Shown in pieces: positions 56,801-64,000 of a stretch of DNA of 64,000 nt (position 1 is its first letter; every line of letters starts with the position of its first letter). The stretch covers positions 43,287-107,286 of the forward strand of contig JAUCBJ010008915.1 of assembly GCA_032718475.1 (NCBI GenBank). Direction: 5' to 3'. Source of the stretch: Nemertoderma westbladi. Taxonomy: Eukaryota > Xenacoelomorpha > Nemertodermatida > Nemertodermatidae. The position numbers were made by a program, and so were the translations under genes. The notes under the pieces were generated by a model. That model searched no databases. It had not been told where the DNA came from and worked only from the letters and a program-made list of their open reading frames with translations.

Positions 56801-59037
56801 AATGGTTGTTATTACGTTTATGGTTAGTAATGGTTGTTCTTACCTTTATGGTTAATAATGGTTGTTATTACGTTTATGGTTAGTAATAGTTGTTCTTACT
56901 TTTATGGTTAGTAATGGTTGTTATTGCGTTTGTGGTTAGTAATGGTTGTTCTTACCTTTATGGTTAATAATGGTTGTTATCACGTTTATGGTTAGTAATG
57001 GTTGTTCTTACGTTTATGGTTAGTAATGGTTGTTCTTACCTTTATGGTTAGTAATAGTTGTTCTTACATTTATGGTTAGTAATGGTTGTTCTTACGTTTA
57101 TGGTTAGTAATGGTTGTTCTTACCTTTATGGTTAATAATGGTTGTTATTACGTTTATGGTTAGTAATGGTTGTTCTTACCTTTATGGTTAATAATGGTTG
57201 TTATTACGTTTATGGTTAGTAATAGTTGTTATCACGTTTATGGTTAGTAATGGTTGCGAAAATATAAATTTATCTTAAATTGTAATATTTTTTTTCAACA
57301 GAACGCTAATGCTGACTCCAAACTCTAATCTTTTCCAATTAATAAATCCGATTCATACTTCAAAGGGATCAGTTTTCCATTGCTTGTGTTTATTTAATTA
57401 ATTTGTTTATTTAATTATGTTACTATCCCAAATGAAAGTGAGACTTTCGAAAATTTAAGAATTTAAAAAAACATTTACATCCATTTTCTGTAGATCGATA
57501 GAAGGGTTTTCATGTGGTGACATCGGTTTTCACCATCGAGTGTTTTTTTCATCATAAAATATCGATTACCACCAACTCTCATTTATTTTGTTTTTTTTAC
57601 TTTAGGTATTGACAGATTTTGTCTTCATATATATCAAATGACCAACTACAAACCGAATATCTGGTGGAAGGCCAGTTGGATGGGTATCACCCCGATCATG
57701 TTGTTTGGTGTCCTCGTGTTCAACCTTTACCAACACACCCCCGTCTATTACGAGACCTATGATTATCCCCATTGGGCGGTCGTTATGGGTCTACTAATGG
57801 CCATGGTCTCCTTGGCCTGGTTCCCTCTTATGGCATTTTGGGAGTTTTACAATGTATCTGGTGGATATAGAGAAGTTAGTATTGACCATATCGATACAAT
57901 AGAGCGAGAACAACAAATAGCAGAAATTTTCAAAAAGAATTCACCCAAAGTAACGCCAGATGGCGTTATGCATCGTATATGAAAATTCTAGAACCTATAT
58001 CTAGTCCATTTAGAAGATATTGTGCTAATACGCGAACCAGAAACACAACATTAAATTCGTAAAATATCAGAGGTAAAACAACCCATACCACACAAAAGTC
58101 ATTGCATTAGAGTGGGGTGCAATTATTTATCTTTGTGATAAAATTCTAGGCAAAACAACCCACAAGGCTAAAGAGTTTAAGTTTTTATAAATAGATTAAT
58201 TAATTCTTGCACCATTTATCGCCGTTTGATAGTTTATATGGTCTGTGATTTGTATCACCGTTCAATATATTATAACATGTCTATTATTAACTAATTAATT
58301 ACTTATATTAACATTTTAACGTAGTGCTGTACTGTCAGTATTTCCTGTCATGTATGAATAATAATAATAATAATAATAAACAATAAAGTAAATTAAAAAT
58401 TAATTTGAAAATAAATTTTCAGCTAAAGAGTAGGCTAATATTTAGTTTCATTTGGAGAAGTTCTGCCTCTCTAAAAATTTAGCAAAAAAAAAAGTTTTTT
58501 CTCCTTAAAAACTTATTTTTTGATAACCAGCCCCTATTTTATATTTGTTAATTATTGTACACACAGTATCTTAATAGACATACCAAAAATGAGATACAAC
58601 TGGATCCACCACTGAGGCAAATGGGACATTCATGTGAGGTAAACGGGACATTTTTAGTCGTTGTTGTTCTGAGTCAGAAATGGTCACAAATATCGATATA
58701 GCGAAACATACATAAACACAATGTTCCAGAATGTTGTGTATTTATGAAATAGACGGGATGGTACAATGACTACATGTTTTTTCGCCAATTTTAACTCAAC
58801 AATAAGGATTTACTATTATTGCAATTTCAGCGATTTCTGAAGTTATTAAAGCCTCTTCGATCCTGGGGTCCTGCGAGGCACGATGACCGTAAGGTTAGCC
58901 GGGAGTTACTGCTCGCTCGCGGATTAGTACCGGCGGATTCGGAACCCACATCGAGGGATGAATCGGAAATGTCGCCGGTCCCCGAGAAATATCCGCTGAA
59001 AAGGGAGCCGAGTATTCCAGAACAGTCGGTAGTCTAA
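38894..59037 (+). CDS. Na+/Cl- dependent SLC6-family neurotransmitter/amino-acid transporter, 11 coding exons
   Basis: Coding exons: 38894-38995, 40327-40483, 40780-40962, 41435-41584, 42129-42268, 43856-43981, 53726-53949, 54157-54296, 54944-55285, 57606-57874, 58831-59037; all junctions are GT-AG and phases join, giving 679 residues. TM1 holds [20 protein letters not shown] at ~83-102 with Gly rather than the monoamine-type Asp; TM2 follows ([16 protein letters not shown]). Exons 4-5 hold TM3 and the glycosylated loop (NITC, NVT). Exon 7 has TM5 and TM6 ([25 protein letters not shown]); exon 9 has [13 protein letters not shown] and LGLDSQF. The C-terminus ([15 protein letters not shown]) is family-typical. 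Best placed in the GABA/glycine/amino-acid branch; substrate unknown. An acceptor at 38869 implies an upstream 5' UTR exon. A poly(A) signal AATAAA is at 59310. Retention of intron 10 gives an alternative tail ending at 57982. Confidence 0.92.
39297..39490. mobile_element. Poly-G MITE copy in SLC6 intron 1 (3' truncated)
   Basis: Begins with a G run of about 18 followed by CTGGACGCAAATCCCATCTC, then GGGAAAGGAGCAGGTTACAG, CTAACCAAAACAATAAAC and CAGCTGTTATTTGCGTCG, after which similarity to the copies at 41820 and 54654 stops. Confidence 0.7.
41820..42062. mobile_element. Poly-G MITE copy in SLC6 intron 4
   Basis: A G run (about 41824-41834), then TGGACGCAAATTTCATCTCG, AGGAGCAGGTTGCAGTGGCG, AACCAAAACAATAAACTAAA, and the right end GTATTGCGTCGAAAGTCTCC followed by CCCTATCTG. 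Full-length relative to the copy at 54654. Confidence 0.75.
42860..43030 (+). pseudogene. RT fragment in SLC6 intron 5
   Basis: Translation [47 protein letters not shown] resembles the segment just before the RT fingers of the RTE/jockey-like family at 28560-30108 (which resumes at TNYRGIC). Probably a piece of the same family. Confidence 0.55.
44156..44167. repeat. Poly-G run
   Basis: A run of about 12 G in SLC6 intron 6, after AACAGATAAG; no MITE body was recognised nearby. Confidence 0.5.
45164..45429 (-). pseudogene. SEM1: DSS1/SEM1 retrocopy, frameshifted, inside SLC6 intron 6
   Basis: DSS1/SEM1 is a small acidic subunit of the proteasome lid and a BRCA2 partner. From the ATG at 45429 the frame reads [18 protein letters not shown] and then [16 protein letters not shown], the first DSS1 acidic motif. 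The second half, [18 protein letters not shown] and [10 protein letters not shown], matches the second acidic motif and C-terminal helix but lies in another frame; the frames change at about 45275-45285 (equivalent to two extra bases or one missing). The stop is at 45164-45166. It has no introns and is antisense to SLC6. A sequencing error in an intact gene would look the same; the conserved reading on both sides suggests the lesion is recent or artefactual. Confidence 0.65.
45770..45928. mobile_element. Foldback element with iterated 21-bp arm
   Basis: The left arm GGCGTAGCTACGCGTAGTTT is matched in inverse at the right end (AAACTACGCGTAGGTGCTAC, then GCC). The right arm contains four 21-bp iterations starting at 45846, 45867, 45888 and 45909, each with the palindrome CTACGCGTAG or close variants. 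Confidence 0.7.
46800..46952 (-). repeat. SINE-like repeat with B box
   Basis: The minus strand has GTGGCTCGTGGGTTCGAACC followed by CCGCATAGCAG, a B box (GGTTCGAACCC). It shares ATGCGGGG-TCGAACCCACGA with the SINE head at 20279. The A box is degenerate. Confidence 0.4.
47283..47868. repeat. Inverted repeat, ~60-bp arms, 465-bp spacer
   Basis: 47283-47343 (GCACGTAGTCGGCAAGCCTT, GGCATACGGTTCATATAGAG, CAAATGGGGCATGT) is complementary to 47808-47868 with a few mismatches. The spacer includes tandem GACAGACG words near 47790-47810. There is no coding frame. Probably a MITE or two opposed insertions of one repeat. Confidence 0.65.
48060..48530. repeat. Second copy of the 27510-type dispersed repeat
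   Basis: Shares AACACGAAAATTGCCAT, CCAGCTGGTGCTCATG, CAAACTGCAGAGAAGTATAT, TTACTCTCTCACTCTATTCC and CACTACGTTTGTCTATG in the same order as 27580-27960. The inverted ends seen in that copy are not evident here. Confidence 0.6.
48902..49789 (+). CDS. SLC25A51: Mitochondrial carrier, SLC25A51/52-type (NAD+ carrier), single exon, nested in SLC6 intron 6
   Basis: 295 residues in three carrier repeats; inner mitochondrial membrane. Family signatures are those of SLC25A51/52, the mammalian mitochondrial NAD+ importer: [11 protein letters not shown] in repeat 1, [28 protein letters not shown] in repeat 2, [32 protein letters not shown], and [17 protein letters not shown] in repeat 3, ending [20 protein letters not shown] and TYE. 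The N-terminus is short and the true start may be any of the ATGs at 48902, 48911 or 48917. The vertebrate genes also have an intronless CDS, so single-exon structure is not by itself odd. It lies on the same strand as its host gene, within a 9.7-kb intron, and would need its own promoter. Confidence 0.92.
   Translation: MVLMVMALQCPTDNAVYTDRSRREFASGGGAALINVLVTFPIAKVMFRQTIHGMRLSAAASMIRDEGWRHLYRGVLPPLLQKFSTVTIMFGTYSLYFHYLTDMFPNTRSVMRTTPAAMAAGMTEAIFVPLERVQVLLQHHRYHKQFRNTFHALYSLSAHGAREYYRGLTPILVRNSLSNALFFNLRGPIKQLLPPSTTYLGNFAYDFVSGALLGAFLSTLFFPVNVVKNRMQSAIGGPFHSPSHIFLLIFRERDKNPATMFRGVHLNYTRALLSWGIINSTYEVLHSYVFVNRLS
49790..52144. other. SLC6 intron 6, non-coding
   Basis: AT-rich with a (TTAA)n run near 50186-50204 and a perfect hairpin GTCTGCCT/AGGCAGAC at 51181-51203. 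A fragment GGGAAAGGAGCAGTTTAC (about 51004) matches the poly-G MITE family. No gene. Confidence 0.5.
52145..53725. repeat. 31-bp minisatellite made of the exon-7 3' splice site, ~51 copies
   Basis: The unit runs from TCTATATTCCCTCATATATT to TCCCCAGATKA; each ends in the acceptor-like YYYCCCCAG. The last copy is the real acceptor of SLC6 exon 7 (CCCCAG|GTTGTCTACATA). Units at about 53010, 53537 and 53632 read CCCCAGGTTG, closer to the exon start, whereas most have CCCCAGATTA or CCCCAGATGA. The array is thus a tandem series of [first bases of exon 7 + pyrimidine tract + CAG]. All three forward frames lack stops over long stretches, so one frame is open from about 52733 through the array into exon 7. 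Confidence 0.95.
54654..54892. mobile_element. Poly-G MITE, full-length copy, SLC6 intron 8
   Basis: The left end GGGGGGAAACTGGACGCAAA is matched in inverse by TTGCGTCCAGTTCCCCCC, with the right C run expanded to 17 (54876-54892). The interior has CATCTTGGTGAATTAATATC, GGGAAAGGAGCAGGTTACAG, AATCAAAACAATAAAATAA and GAGAGTAATCAGCAGTTATT. This copy defines the family also found at 39297, 41820 and, truncated, near 3920. Confidence 0.8.
55272..57257. repeat. 28-bp minisatellite made of the exon-9 5' splice site, ~70 copies
   Basis: The unit reads TTACGTTTATGGTTAGTAAT then GGTTGTTC. The first copy overlaps the end of SLC6 exon 9 (ACATACGTTTATG|GTTAGTAATGG), so every unit carries a replica of the last exon bases and of the donor GTTAGT. 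Variants (GTTTTTGGTTAG, CCTTTATGG, GGTCAGTAATGG, GGTGAGTAATGG) recur in blocks, suggesting higher-order duplication. It fills most of intron 9. Confidence 0.95.
57875..57982 (+). other. Alternative SLC6 C-terminus by intron-10 retention
   Basis: Reading on past the donor GAA|GTTAGT stays open for 35 codons ([20 protein letters not shown]...) to a stop at 57980-57982. The composition is charged and protein-like. It could encode a shorter tail lacking the [12 protein letters not shown] end. Confidence 0.35.
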
Positions 59038-59309
59038 CTGGGAGCTGTCTGGATGTCGGAACTGGAGGTTTTATTACGAAATGTTTCCGTCTACACTCGC
59101 GGATGGACTTAATGGTTACTGATTCGAGATCTCCGATCGAGTTTGAGTGGTGGTGGGACGTTGTTTTCCAAACTATTAAACGTAATTATTGGATTTAGCT
59201 CTTATTTTTTAACTTAACGGATTAGCCTGGGTGCGATAGCTTACTAGTTGCTAATAACAACGAACTGCGCGCGGATTCGACGAGGCTTTCAATATTTATT
59301 TAGTCACTC

Positions 59310-59315
59310 AATAAA
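59310..59315 (+). other. Poly(A) signal of SLC6
   Basis: AATAAA 273 bases after the stop codon, followed by TACATGTTCC. First canonical hexamer after the CDS. Confidence 0.4.
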
Positions 59316-60818
59316 TACATGTTCCATTAGTTTCGCTGTTAGTTTTTTAAATCCTTTCTACGTAATGTGGTGCGATTTCTACGGAGTCTCAACAGACCGC
59401 TATATATAAGAACAGAGCGACAACCACTGTTGATAACGTTAATTAACGTTAATTAATGTTTATTATTAATTTGGGTACATGAATGTGTTGCAATATAATA
59501 CTATTCTAACCAAAACAATAAACAATAGTAAATAATTAATACGACAATTAACTATTATTCGAAATGGCTGTTATCTTCAGTGGTTGTAATTAGTTAAATA
59601 TTTGTCTTAATTGTGGATCGAAACCATTTGAATCATCACTGAATATATTATTACTAACAATAGTAGCTGTTGTTGTATTAATGTAACTTATCACTCCGTC
59701 TATCCAGTGCGATGTGAAAATTGTAAATGTAAGAAGTGCCACTTTTTATTAGAATTATGTTTTAAAGAATAATAATTACTTTCGATCTGTTTTTAATTTG
59801 TTTTTGGTGTATCTGATAAAAACGTATTGTATGAACTCCTTCCCGACAATGTCTTAAAAGCAATGGTAAATTAACTCCTCCGTTTTAATATACTGTAGAT
59901 GTTGACAACCGGTGTTGTGGTGTTTAATGTTGACGATGTTTCTTTTATTTTTGGAATATTACAGTAGGTTTGTAATCTAACCGCTGCATTAATAAACCTA
60001 CTCAGTGCAACTTTACATATATGTGAAGTTGTTAATTTCGCGATATGTGCAATTTAACTTATGTTTTGTTGCTCTTATGTCATTCAAATCATTTTCTGGT
60101 TTCATTGGTTGGGGTAGATTATGTTTAATAATAATTATGTAGGGCATACCACAGAAGTTTTATAATCAATGCGATTCCAGCAAAATAAAGTTAATTCAAA
60201 TTCGGGTAGATGTTCTACTGAGGGAAATATCACGTCTGTTTCTCGTCACGTAACGTTGTGCGTCTACTAAACGACCCGACCAGGTTCAGTAAATTTAACA
60301 AGATTTGGATCATTAATTACAGAAAGTTGTAATTTTCCTATTCCTATACAGTATTTTCCAATAGGGCTACTCCCATGGAATTTTCCACAAATTTACCATC
60401 ATTTTTACGCGGTAAATGACGTGAATTCAAATTACCGGTATTGAACCTCTGAGTCTCACTAAATACAATTACTCCTCCCTTGTTTTCATTTATATTTTCG
60501 GATATCACATTTTTTGCAACCAACATGTTCAATTACATTACTAGGCCTACAGAAACTTTGTAAAAAAAATTAATAAATATGGAAAAAACACAAGTTTTTT
60601 AATATTTTTTTCTTTAAAAAATTGGGGAAATAGGCCTACTGTATTATGAAATGAAGCAAATTTATCGAAGCTTGTGAAATTGACAATCATATAAAGCAAT
60701 AATAACAAAAAACGGTTAATAAATGGCGGGAGGAGTAGTGTTTTTTTGTGTGAGGAAAGTCGTTCTTAGATAATTGCCTTCAAAGTTCCAATCTTCCCTG
60801 TTAAAATATTTTATGTTT
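59316..60818. other. Intergenic, no gene seen
   Basis: AT-rich. Contains AACCAAAACAATAAACAATA near 59516, a short fragment of the poly-G MITE interior. Nothing else supported. Confidence 0.4.
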
Positions 60819-61424
60819 GTTTAAATATTGCCTGGCTTGAAGGAAGCGCACCGCAGAGCTAAAATATCAACTGCTGAGGTCTGGTTGTTTAAATATTGCC
60901 TGGCTTGAAGGAAGCGCACCGCAGAGCTAAAATATCAACTGCTGAGGTCTGGTTGTTTAAATATTGCCTGGCTTGAAGGAAGCGCACCGCAGAGCTAAAA
61001 TATCAACTGCTGAGGTCTGGTTGTTTAAATATTGCCTGGCTTGAAGGAAGCGCACCGCAGAGCTAAAATATCAACTGCTGAGGTCTGGTTGTTTAAATAT
61101 TGCCTGGCTTGAAGGAAGCGCACCGCAGAGCTAAAATATCAACTGCTGAGGACTGGTTGTTTAAATATTGCCTGGCTTGAAGGAAGCACACCGCAGAGCT
61201 AAAATATCAACTGCTGAGGTCTGGTTGTTTAAATATTGCCTGGCTTGAAGGAAGCACACCGCAGAGCTAAAATATCAACTGCTGAGGTCTGGTTGTTTAA
61301 ATATTGCCTGGCTTGAAGGAAGCACACCGCAGAGCTAAAATATCAACTGCTGAGGTCTGGTTGTTTAAATATTGCCTGGCTTGAAGGAAGCACACCGCAG
61401 AGCTAAAATATCAACTGCTGAGGT
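60819..61424. repeat. 68-bp tandem array, 8.9 near-identical copies
   Basis: Each unit begins GTTTAAATATTGCCTGGCTT and continues GAAGGAAGCRCACCGCAGAG, CTAAAATATCAACTGCTGAG, GTCTGGTT. The first five copies have GCGCACC and the last four GCACACC (copy 5 ends GAGGACTGG), so the array grew by two segmental steps. Near-identity means recent expansion or homogenisation. Confidence 0.95.
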
Positions 61425-61668
61425 TTTCGTGGCCGGTAATTTCATTTCCGATATCAGTTTAAATATTTGGTTGAATCTCTGTCTGTAGTCTGTAGGTTGA
61501 TCTGTCTTGTTTACATTGTGATGGACAGGCCGGCCAACCAGCGATAAGTGGAACTCGTTAAAAAAAAGTTAAATGTGGTTCGACATAAGTAGTAATGGTT
61601 TACCCTATTTCGGCGACAATTGGACCAACTTCACACCTTGGGTGTTAAGTAGGTCATTAATTAATCAA

Positions 61669-61767
61669 CCAATTAATTAATTGGTCGATTAAACAATTAA
61701 TTAATTGTTTAATCAATCGATTTGTATCAAATAATGTTGCCAAAGGCAATTTAATTTGATACAAATC
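61669..61767. repeat. Cluster of three perfect palindromes
   Basis: A 16-bp palindrome at 61669-61684 (CCAATTAATTAATTGG), a perfect 28-bp palindrome at 61687-61714 centred on TTAATTAA, and a hairpin whose 14-bp stems are 61719-61732 (GATTTGTATCAAAT) and 61754-61767, with a further GTTGCC/GGCAAT pairing in its loop. Confidence 0.85.
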
Positions 61768-61929
61768 AATCAGATAGGGGGCGCGAGATGAATAAATTGT
61801 ACTATAACAAACGAAATATACAATACAATAGGCACTGTGTGGCCCAGTTTGACCCTGAGTCATCCCTCAATAATCTGTGGCTGTTTGGGCTCTTATTAAC
61901 CGTAGCATGACTAATCCAAACATCAATGC

Positions 61930-61968
61930 GTGAATGGGGCCTGCGTGAATGGGGCCTGCGATAGAGCT
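61930..61968. repeat. Short direct duplication
   Basis: GCGTGAATGGGGCCT is present twice in tandem (period 17), followed by GCGATAGAGC. Small, but lies between the palindromes and the orphan ORF. Confidence 0.6.
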
Positions 61969-62360
61969 TTAATTATTCAAACCTTCAGCTTTGTTATTAC
62001 ATCAATTCATCCAAGAAATTAGAATAAACATCTGCTCTTGCAATAGTTTGCATTCTTTCATATTGTACTTTATGAAGCGGTTTACGCATGCATTAGCTCA
62101 ACAACAAAGGCAATACCCAAACGCCATGTGTCAAACTAATTCCCAACCATCTCTTTACCACAGTGGATACTGCAGTTTTATTGTTTGAAAATATGCCTAA
62201 CCCCTCACGCATACCAGGCCTAAAATATTTGTTCGGAAGCTCTAGCATAACATTAATTAACATACCCATTCATTCATTACACACACTTTTCTCCGACGCA
62301 CTCCCCCGCTTCTCAATTCATCCCATTCCCAACCTAACTAATGTTTTACATTTAATTAAC

Positions 62361-62482
62361 CCAATGAAATGTGTTTATTATTCCCTCAATCCAATAGCGC
62401 GTCTCTCTCTCTCTCTTTTTTATTTCTATTGGTTCCCACAAGCTTCACTTTTATTTTCATTGGTTATCCTTTCCCTTATAAA
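62361..62482 (+). promoter_or_regulatory. Multi-CCAAT plus TATA promoter-like region
   Basis: CCAAT at 62361 and 62391, inverted (ATTGG) at 62428 and 62459, spaced about 30-37 bases, followed by TATAAA at 62477 in a CCCTTATAAACCCCC context. This lies 117 bases before the ATG of the long ORF at 62594. Regularly spaced CCAAT boxes upstream of TATA are typical of NF-Y-driven promoters. Confidence 0.6.
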
Positions 62483-62593
62483 CCCCCACCCTTCGCTTTG
62501 AACTTTACTTACAAAAATATTATTGACAATTTTACTTTTTATTTAAAGTTATAATACATTTATTGTTAATCATAATATTATATTTTCTTCACG

Positions 62594-64000
62594 ATGGCTC
62601 AAGCTCAACTCCTTCAAAAGTTCAACTTCCCTCAAGTAAAAATTGTTTCCAACGAAAATCAAGTAAAAATTGTTTCCAACGAAAATCAAATATCTCTCTC
62701 AGACAACTCTTTCGGTTTATATTTTGATCCTTCGAACAAACGCTTTTCAATGATGGTTACCACTTCATCTAACCAACCCCAACTCATTCCAGCAAATTAT
62801 GCACATTTCATTCTACGATCCTGCTTTGAGTTGAAGGATGGTCAATATCAAACTCTAAATAATGATACATTTCATTCCGCAAACCATGGTTTCAAACTGC
62901 ACAAATCAGAATCGAATATAACGTTCAATCTGACAACCTCGTTAGAAACATTTGTAATACCTCAACCGGTTGTTGAATATATCCACAGCAATGTAACACA
63001 AGAATCTGCAAACAAGCTCCTTGGTATGTCAACACTCAAAGCTTCCTTTTTTGTTAATGAGTGTCTGTTTGATTTTCATAATATTTCAAACTCAATTCTT
63101 TTAATTATTTGGAATGCCTCGATTCATCCCCTCAAAGATGAATCTCGTTTCTTCAAACTGTTTGGATATGATGTACTAACTTTTATTGAACAATTGAATG
63201 AAATAACCTGTTTCTACAACAACAGCAAAGCACATTATTTTGGTTTTAATTTTAAAGTTGTTCGTTATTCGAAAACATCCCCACTGAAACCTATTGATTT
63301 AATACAACTAGAAGATACAGTAGATGGGGTTTGGTTAACCATCTCAGACACCGCGGCTGCTTTACTACAACATTATATAAACATTTGTCGTCCTTACATC
63401 AATCCAATCTCGCACATTGTCTTAGAGGCAGAGAACTATGTTTCTTTCGATAGTTCTACTTTTGGTTATATCACAAATATTAATAATAAAAGAAACATTG
63501 CAATCGCGAGCGGAGTTGAGGTTGATTCAAACAAAGTTATTGTTTCCACAAGAGATGCACTTTTACTCACGAGAAATGAACTTCTTAAAATTTCATGGTT
63601 CGATTCTGCGGTCGAAGGATACGAATGCTACGATGAAGTCAACCACGAAGAATTAATTTCAGATCGAATAAAAATTTATACCGCTTACAACTGCGAAATC
63701 CTCGAAATTTCTGACAGACGCTATGACTACATGTTCTTTATTGACAATACAGATCGCGCCCGAGAAGCACTCTCTGAACTAAAGTCATTGGCTAACAATA
63801 GTGATTATGAACCAAAGCAACTACAACTACCTAATCACCAGTGTCTTAATTTATACGAATCAGTAGCGGCTTTCATTTATTCATTCAAAGGCGAAGCTTA
63901 TGTTGCCATATGGCCTATCATCAAAAAAGATTTGAAATCAACCACGTTTCAGTTTACCGATGGTTTAAATATAAAAGCGAGTGATTTCTCCAACTTTCAT
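62594..64000 (+). CDS. Unidentified long intronless ORF, runs off the window
   Basis: At least 469 codons with no stop, from an ATG in good context (CACGATGG) to the last base. It begins MAQAQLLQKFNFPQ; a 27-base direct duplication (62633-62686) repeats the nine residues QVKIVSNEN. The protein is moderately acidic, rich in Asn, Ser, Phe and Tyr, with many short beta-like hydrophobic stretches and no signal peptide, membrane span, coiled coil or zinc motif that I can see. Several N-x-S/T sites occur, but nothing shows that it is secreted. Codons prefer A/T in the third position. I recognise no family. It could be a host gene, the first gene of a large DNA transposon or an integrated DNA-virus-like element; an uninterrupted frame of this size with its own CCAAT/TATA promoter is the only context. 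Confidence 0.8.
   Translation, partial: MAQAQLLQKFNFPQVKIVSNENQVKIVSNENQISLSDNSFGLYFDPSNKRFSMMVTTSSNQPQLIPANYAHFILRSCFELKDGQYQTLNNDTFHSANHGFKLHKSESNITFNLTTSLETFVIPQPVVEYIHSNVTQESANKLLGMSTLKASFFVNECLFDFHNISNSILLIIWNASIHPLKDESRFFKLFGYDVLTFIEQLNEITCFYNNSKAHYFGFNFKVVRYSKTSPLKPIDLIQLEDTVDGVWLTISDTAAALLQHYINICRPYINPISHIVLEAENYVSFDSSTFGYITNINNKRNIAIASGVEVDSNKVIVSTRDALLLTRNELLKISWFDSAVEGYECYDEVNHEELISDRIKIYTAYNCEILEISDRRYDYMFFIDNTDRAREALSELKSLANNSDYEPKQLQLPNHQCLNLYESVAAFIYSFKGEAYVAIWPIIKKDLKSTTFQFTDGLNIKASDFSNFH

Noticed and set aside
60819-61424. CRISPR-like array
   Set aside because: Units are contiguous identical tandem repeats without unique spacers, in an animal genome.
62163-62501. 112-codon ORF upstream of the long ORF
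   Set aside because: Overlaps the CCAAT/TATA promoter-like region and has pyrimidine-driven Leu/Ser/Pro composition.

Overview
The window is nuclear DNA of a metazoan: AT-rich, gene-sparse and dense in transposons, with spliced genes using GT-AG introns. Recognisable proteins are ARL2BP, a PP1 catalytic subunit, profilin-4, CCDC178, a DSS1/SEM1 copy, SLC25A51 and an SLC6 transporter. The mix of short foldback/MITE elements, and foldbacks with iterated short repeats in their arms (like the TU elements of sea urchins), suggests a marine invertebrate, perhaps a deuterostome. The palindrome TAGGCCTA is strikingly over-represented throughout. Species-level assignment is not possible from sequence alone.

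Layout. 0.8-1.5 kb: intronless ARL2BP. 2.6-4.0 kb: foldback fragment with a hAT-type MITE (701 bp, 8-bp target duplication) inserted in it. 5.2-7.8 kb (minus): two-exon coiled-coil gene, unassigned. 7.9-10.1 kb: 13-bp minisatellite. 12.3-17.0 kb: decayed non-LTR retrotransposon with an internal 426-bp duplication. 17.3-18.3 kb: intronless PP1. 18.7-21.4 kb: MITEs, a SINE and a 0.9-kb foldback. 22.0-25.3 kb: profilin-4 and CCDC178, both intronless and 116 bp apart. 25.4-38.8 kb: SINEs, foldbacks and an RT fragment, with no convincing gene. 38.9-59.0 kb: an SLC6 Na+/Cl- coupled transporter of 11 coding exons (679 aa), whose longest intron holds an antisense DSS1 retrocopy and a complete SLC25A51-like gene. 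59-62.5 kb: a 68-bp tandem array, a cluster of perfect palindromes and a CCAAT/TATA promoter-like region. 62.6 kb to the end: a long unidentified ORF that runs off the window.

Most striking: two minisatellites in the SLC6 gene are built from that gene's own splice junctions. About 51 copies of a 31-bp unit ending in CCCCAG sit directly upstream of exon 7 and repeat its 3' splice site plus the first bases of the exon. About 70 copies of a 28-bp unit directly after exon 9 repeat the end of that exon plus its 5' splice site. I know of no description of such a paired arrangement.

A second theme is gene structure. ARL2BP, PP1, PFN4, CCDC178 and the DSS1 copy are all uninterrupted here although their relatives in other animals are normally spliced. 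Several (PFN4, CCDC178, ARL2BP) have testis or cilium roles. Retroposition into one region is the simplest reading; the tight PFN4-CCDC178 pair with an acceptor-like sequence at the second ATG leaves open a bicistronic, trans-spliced unit.
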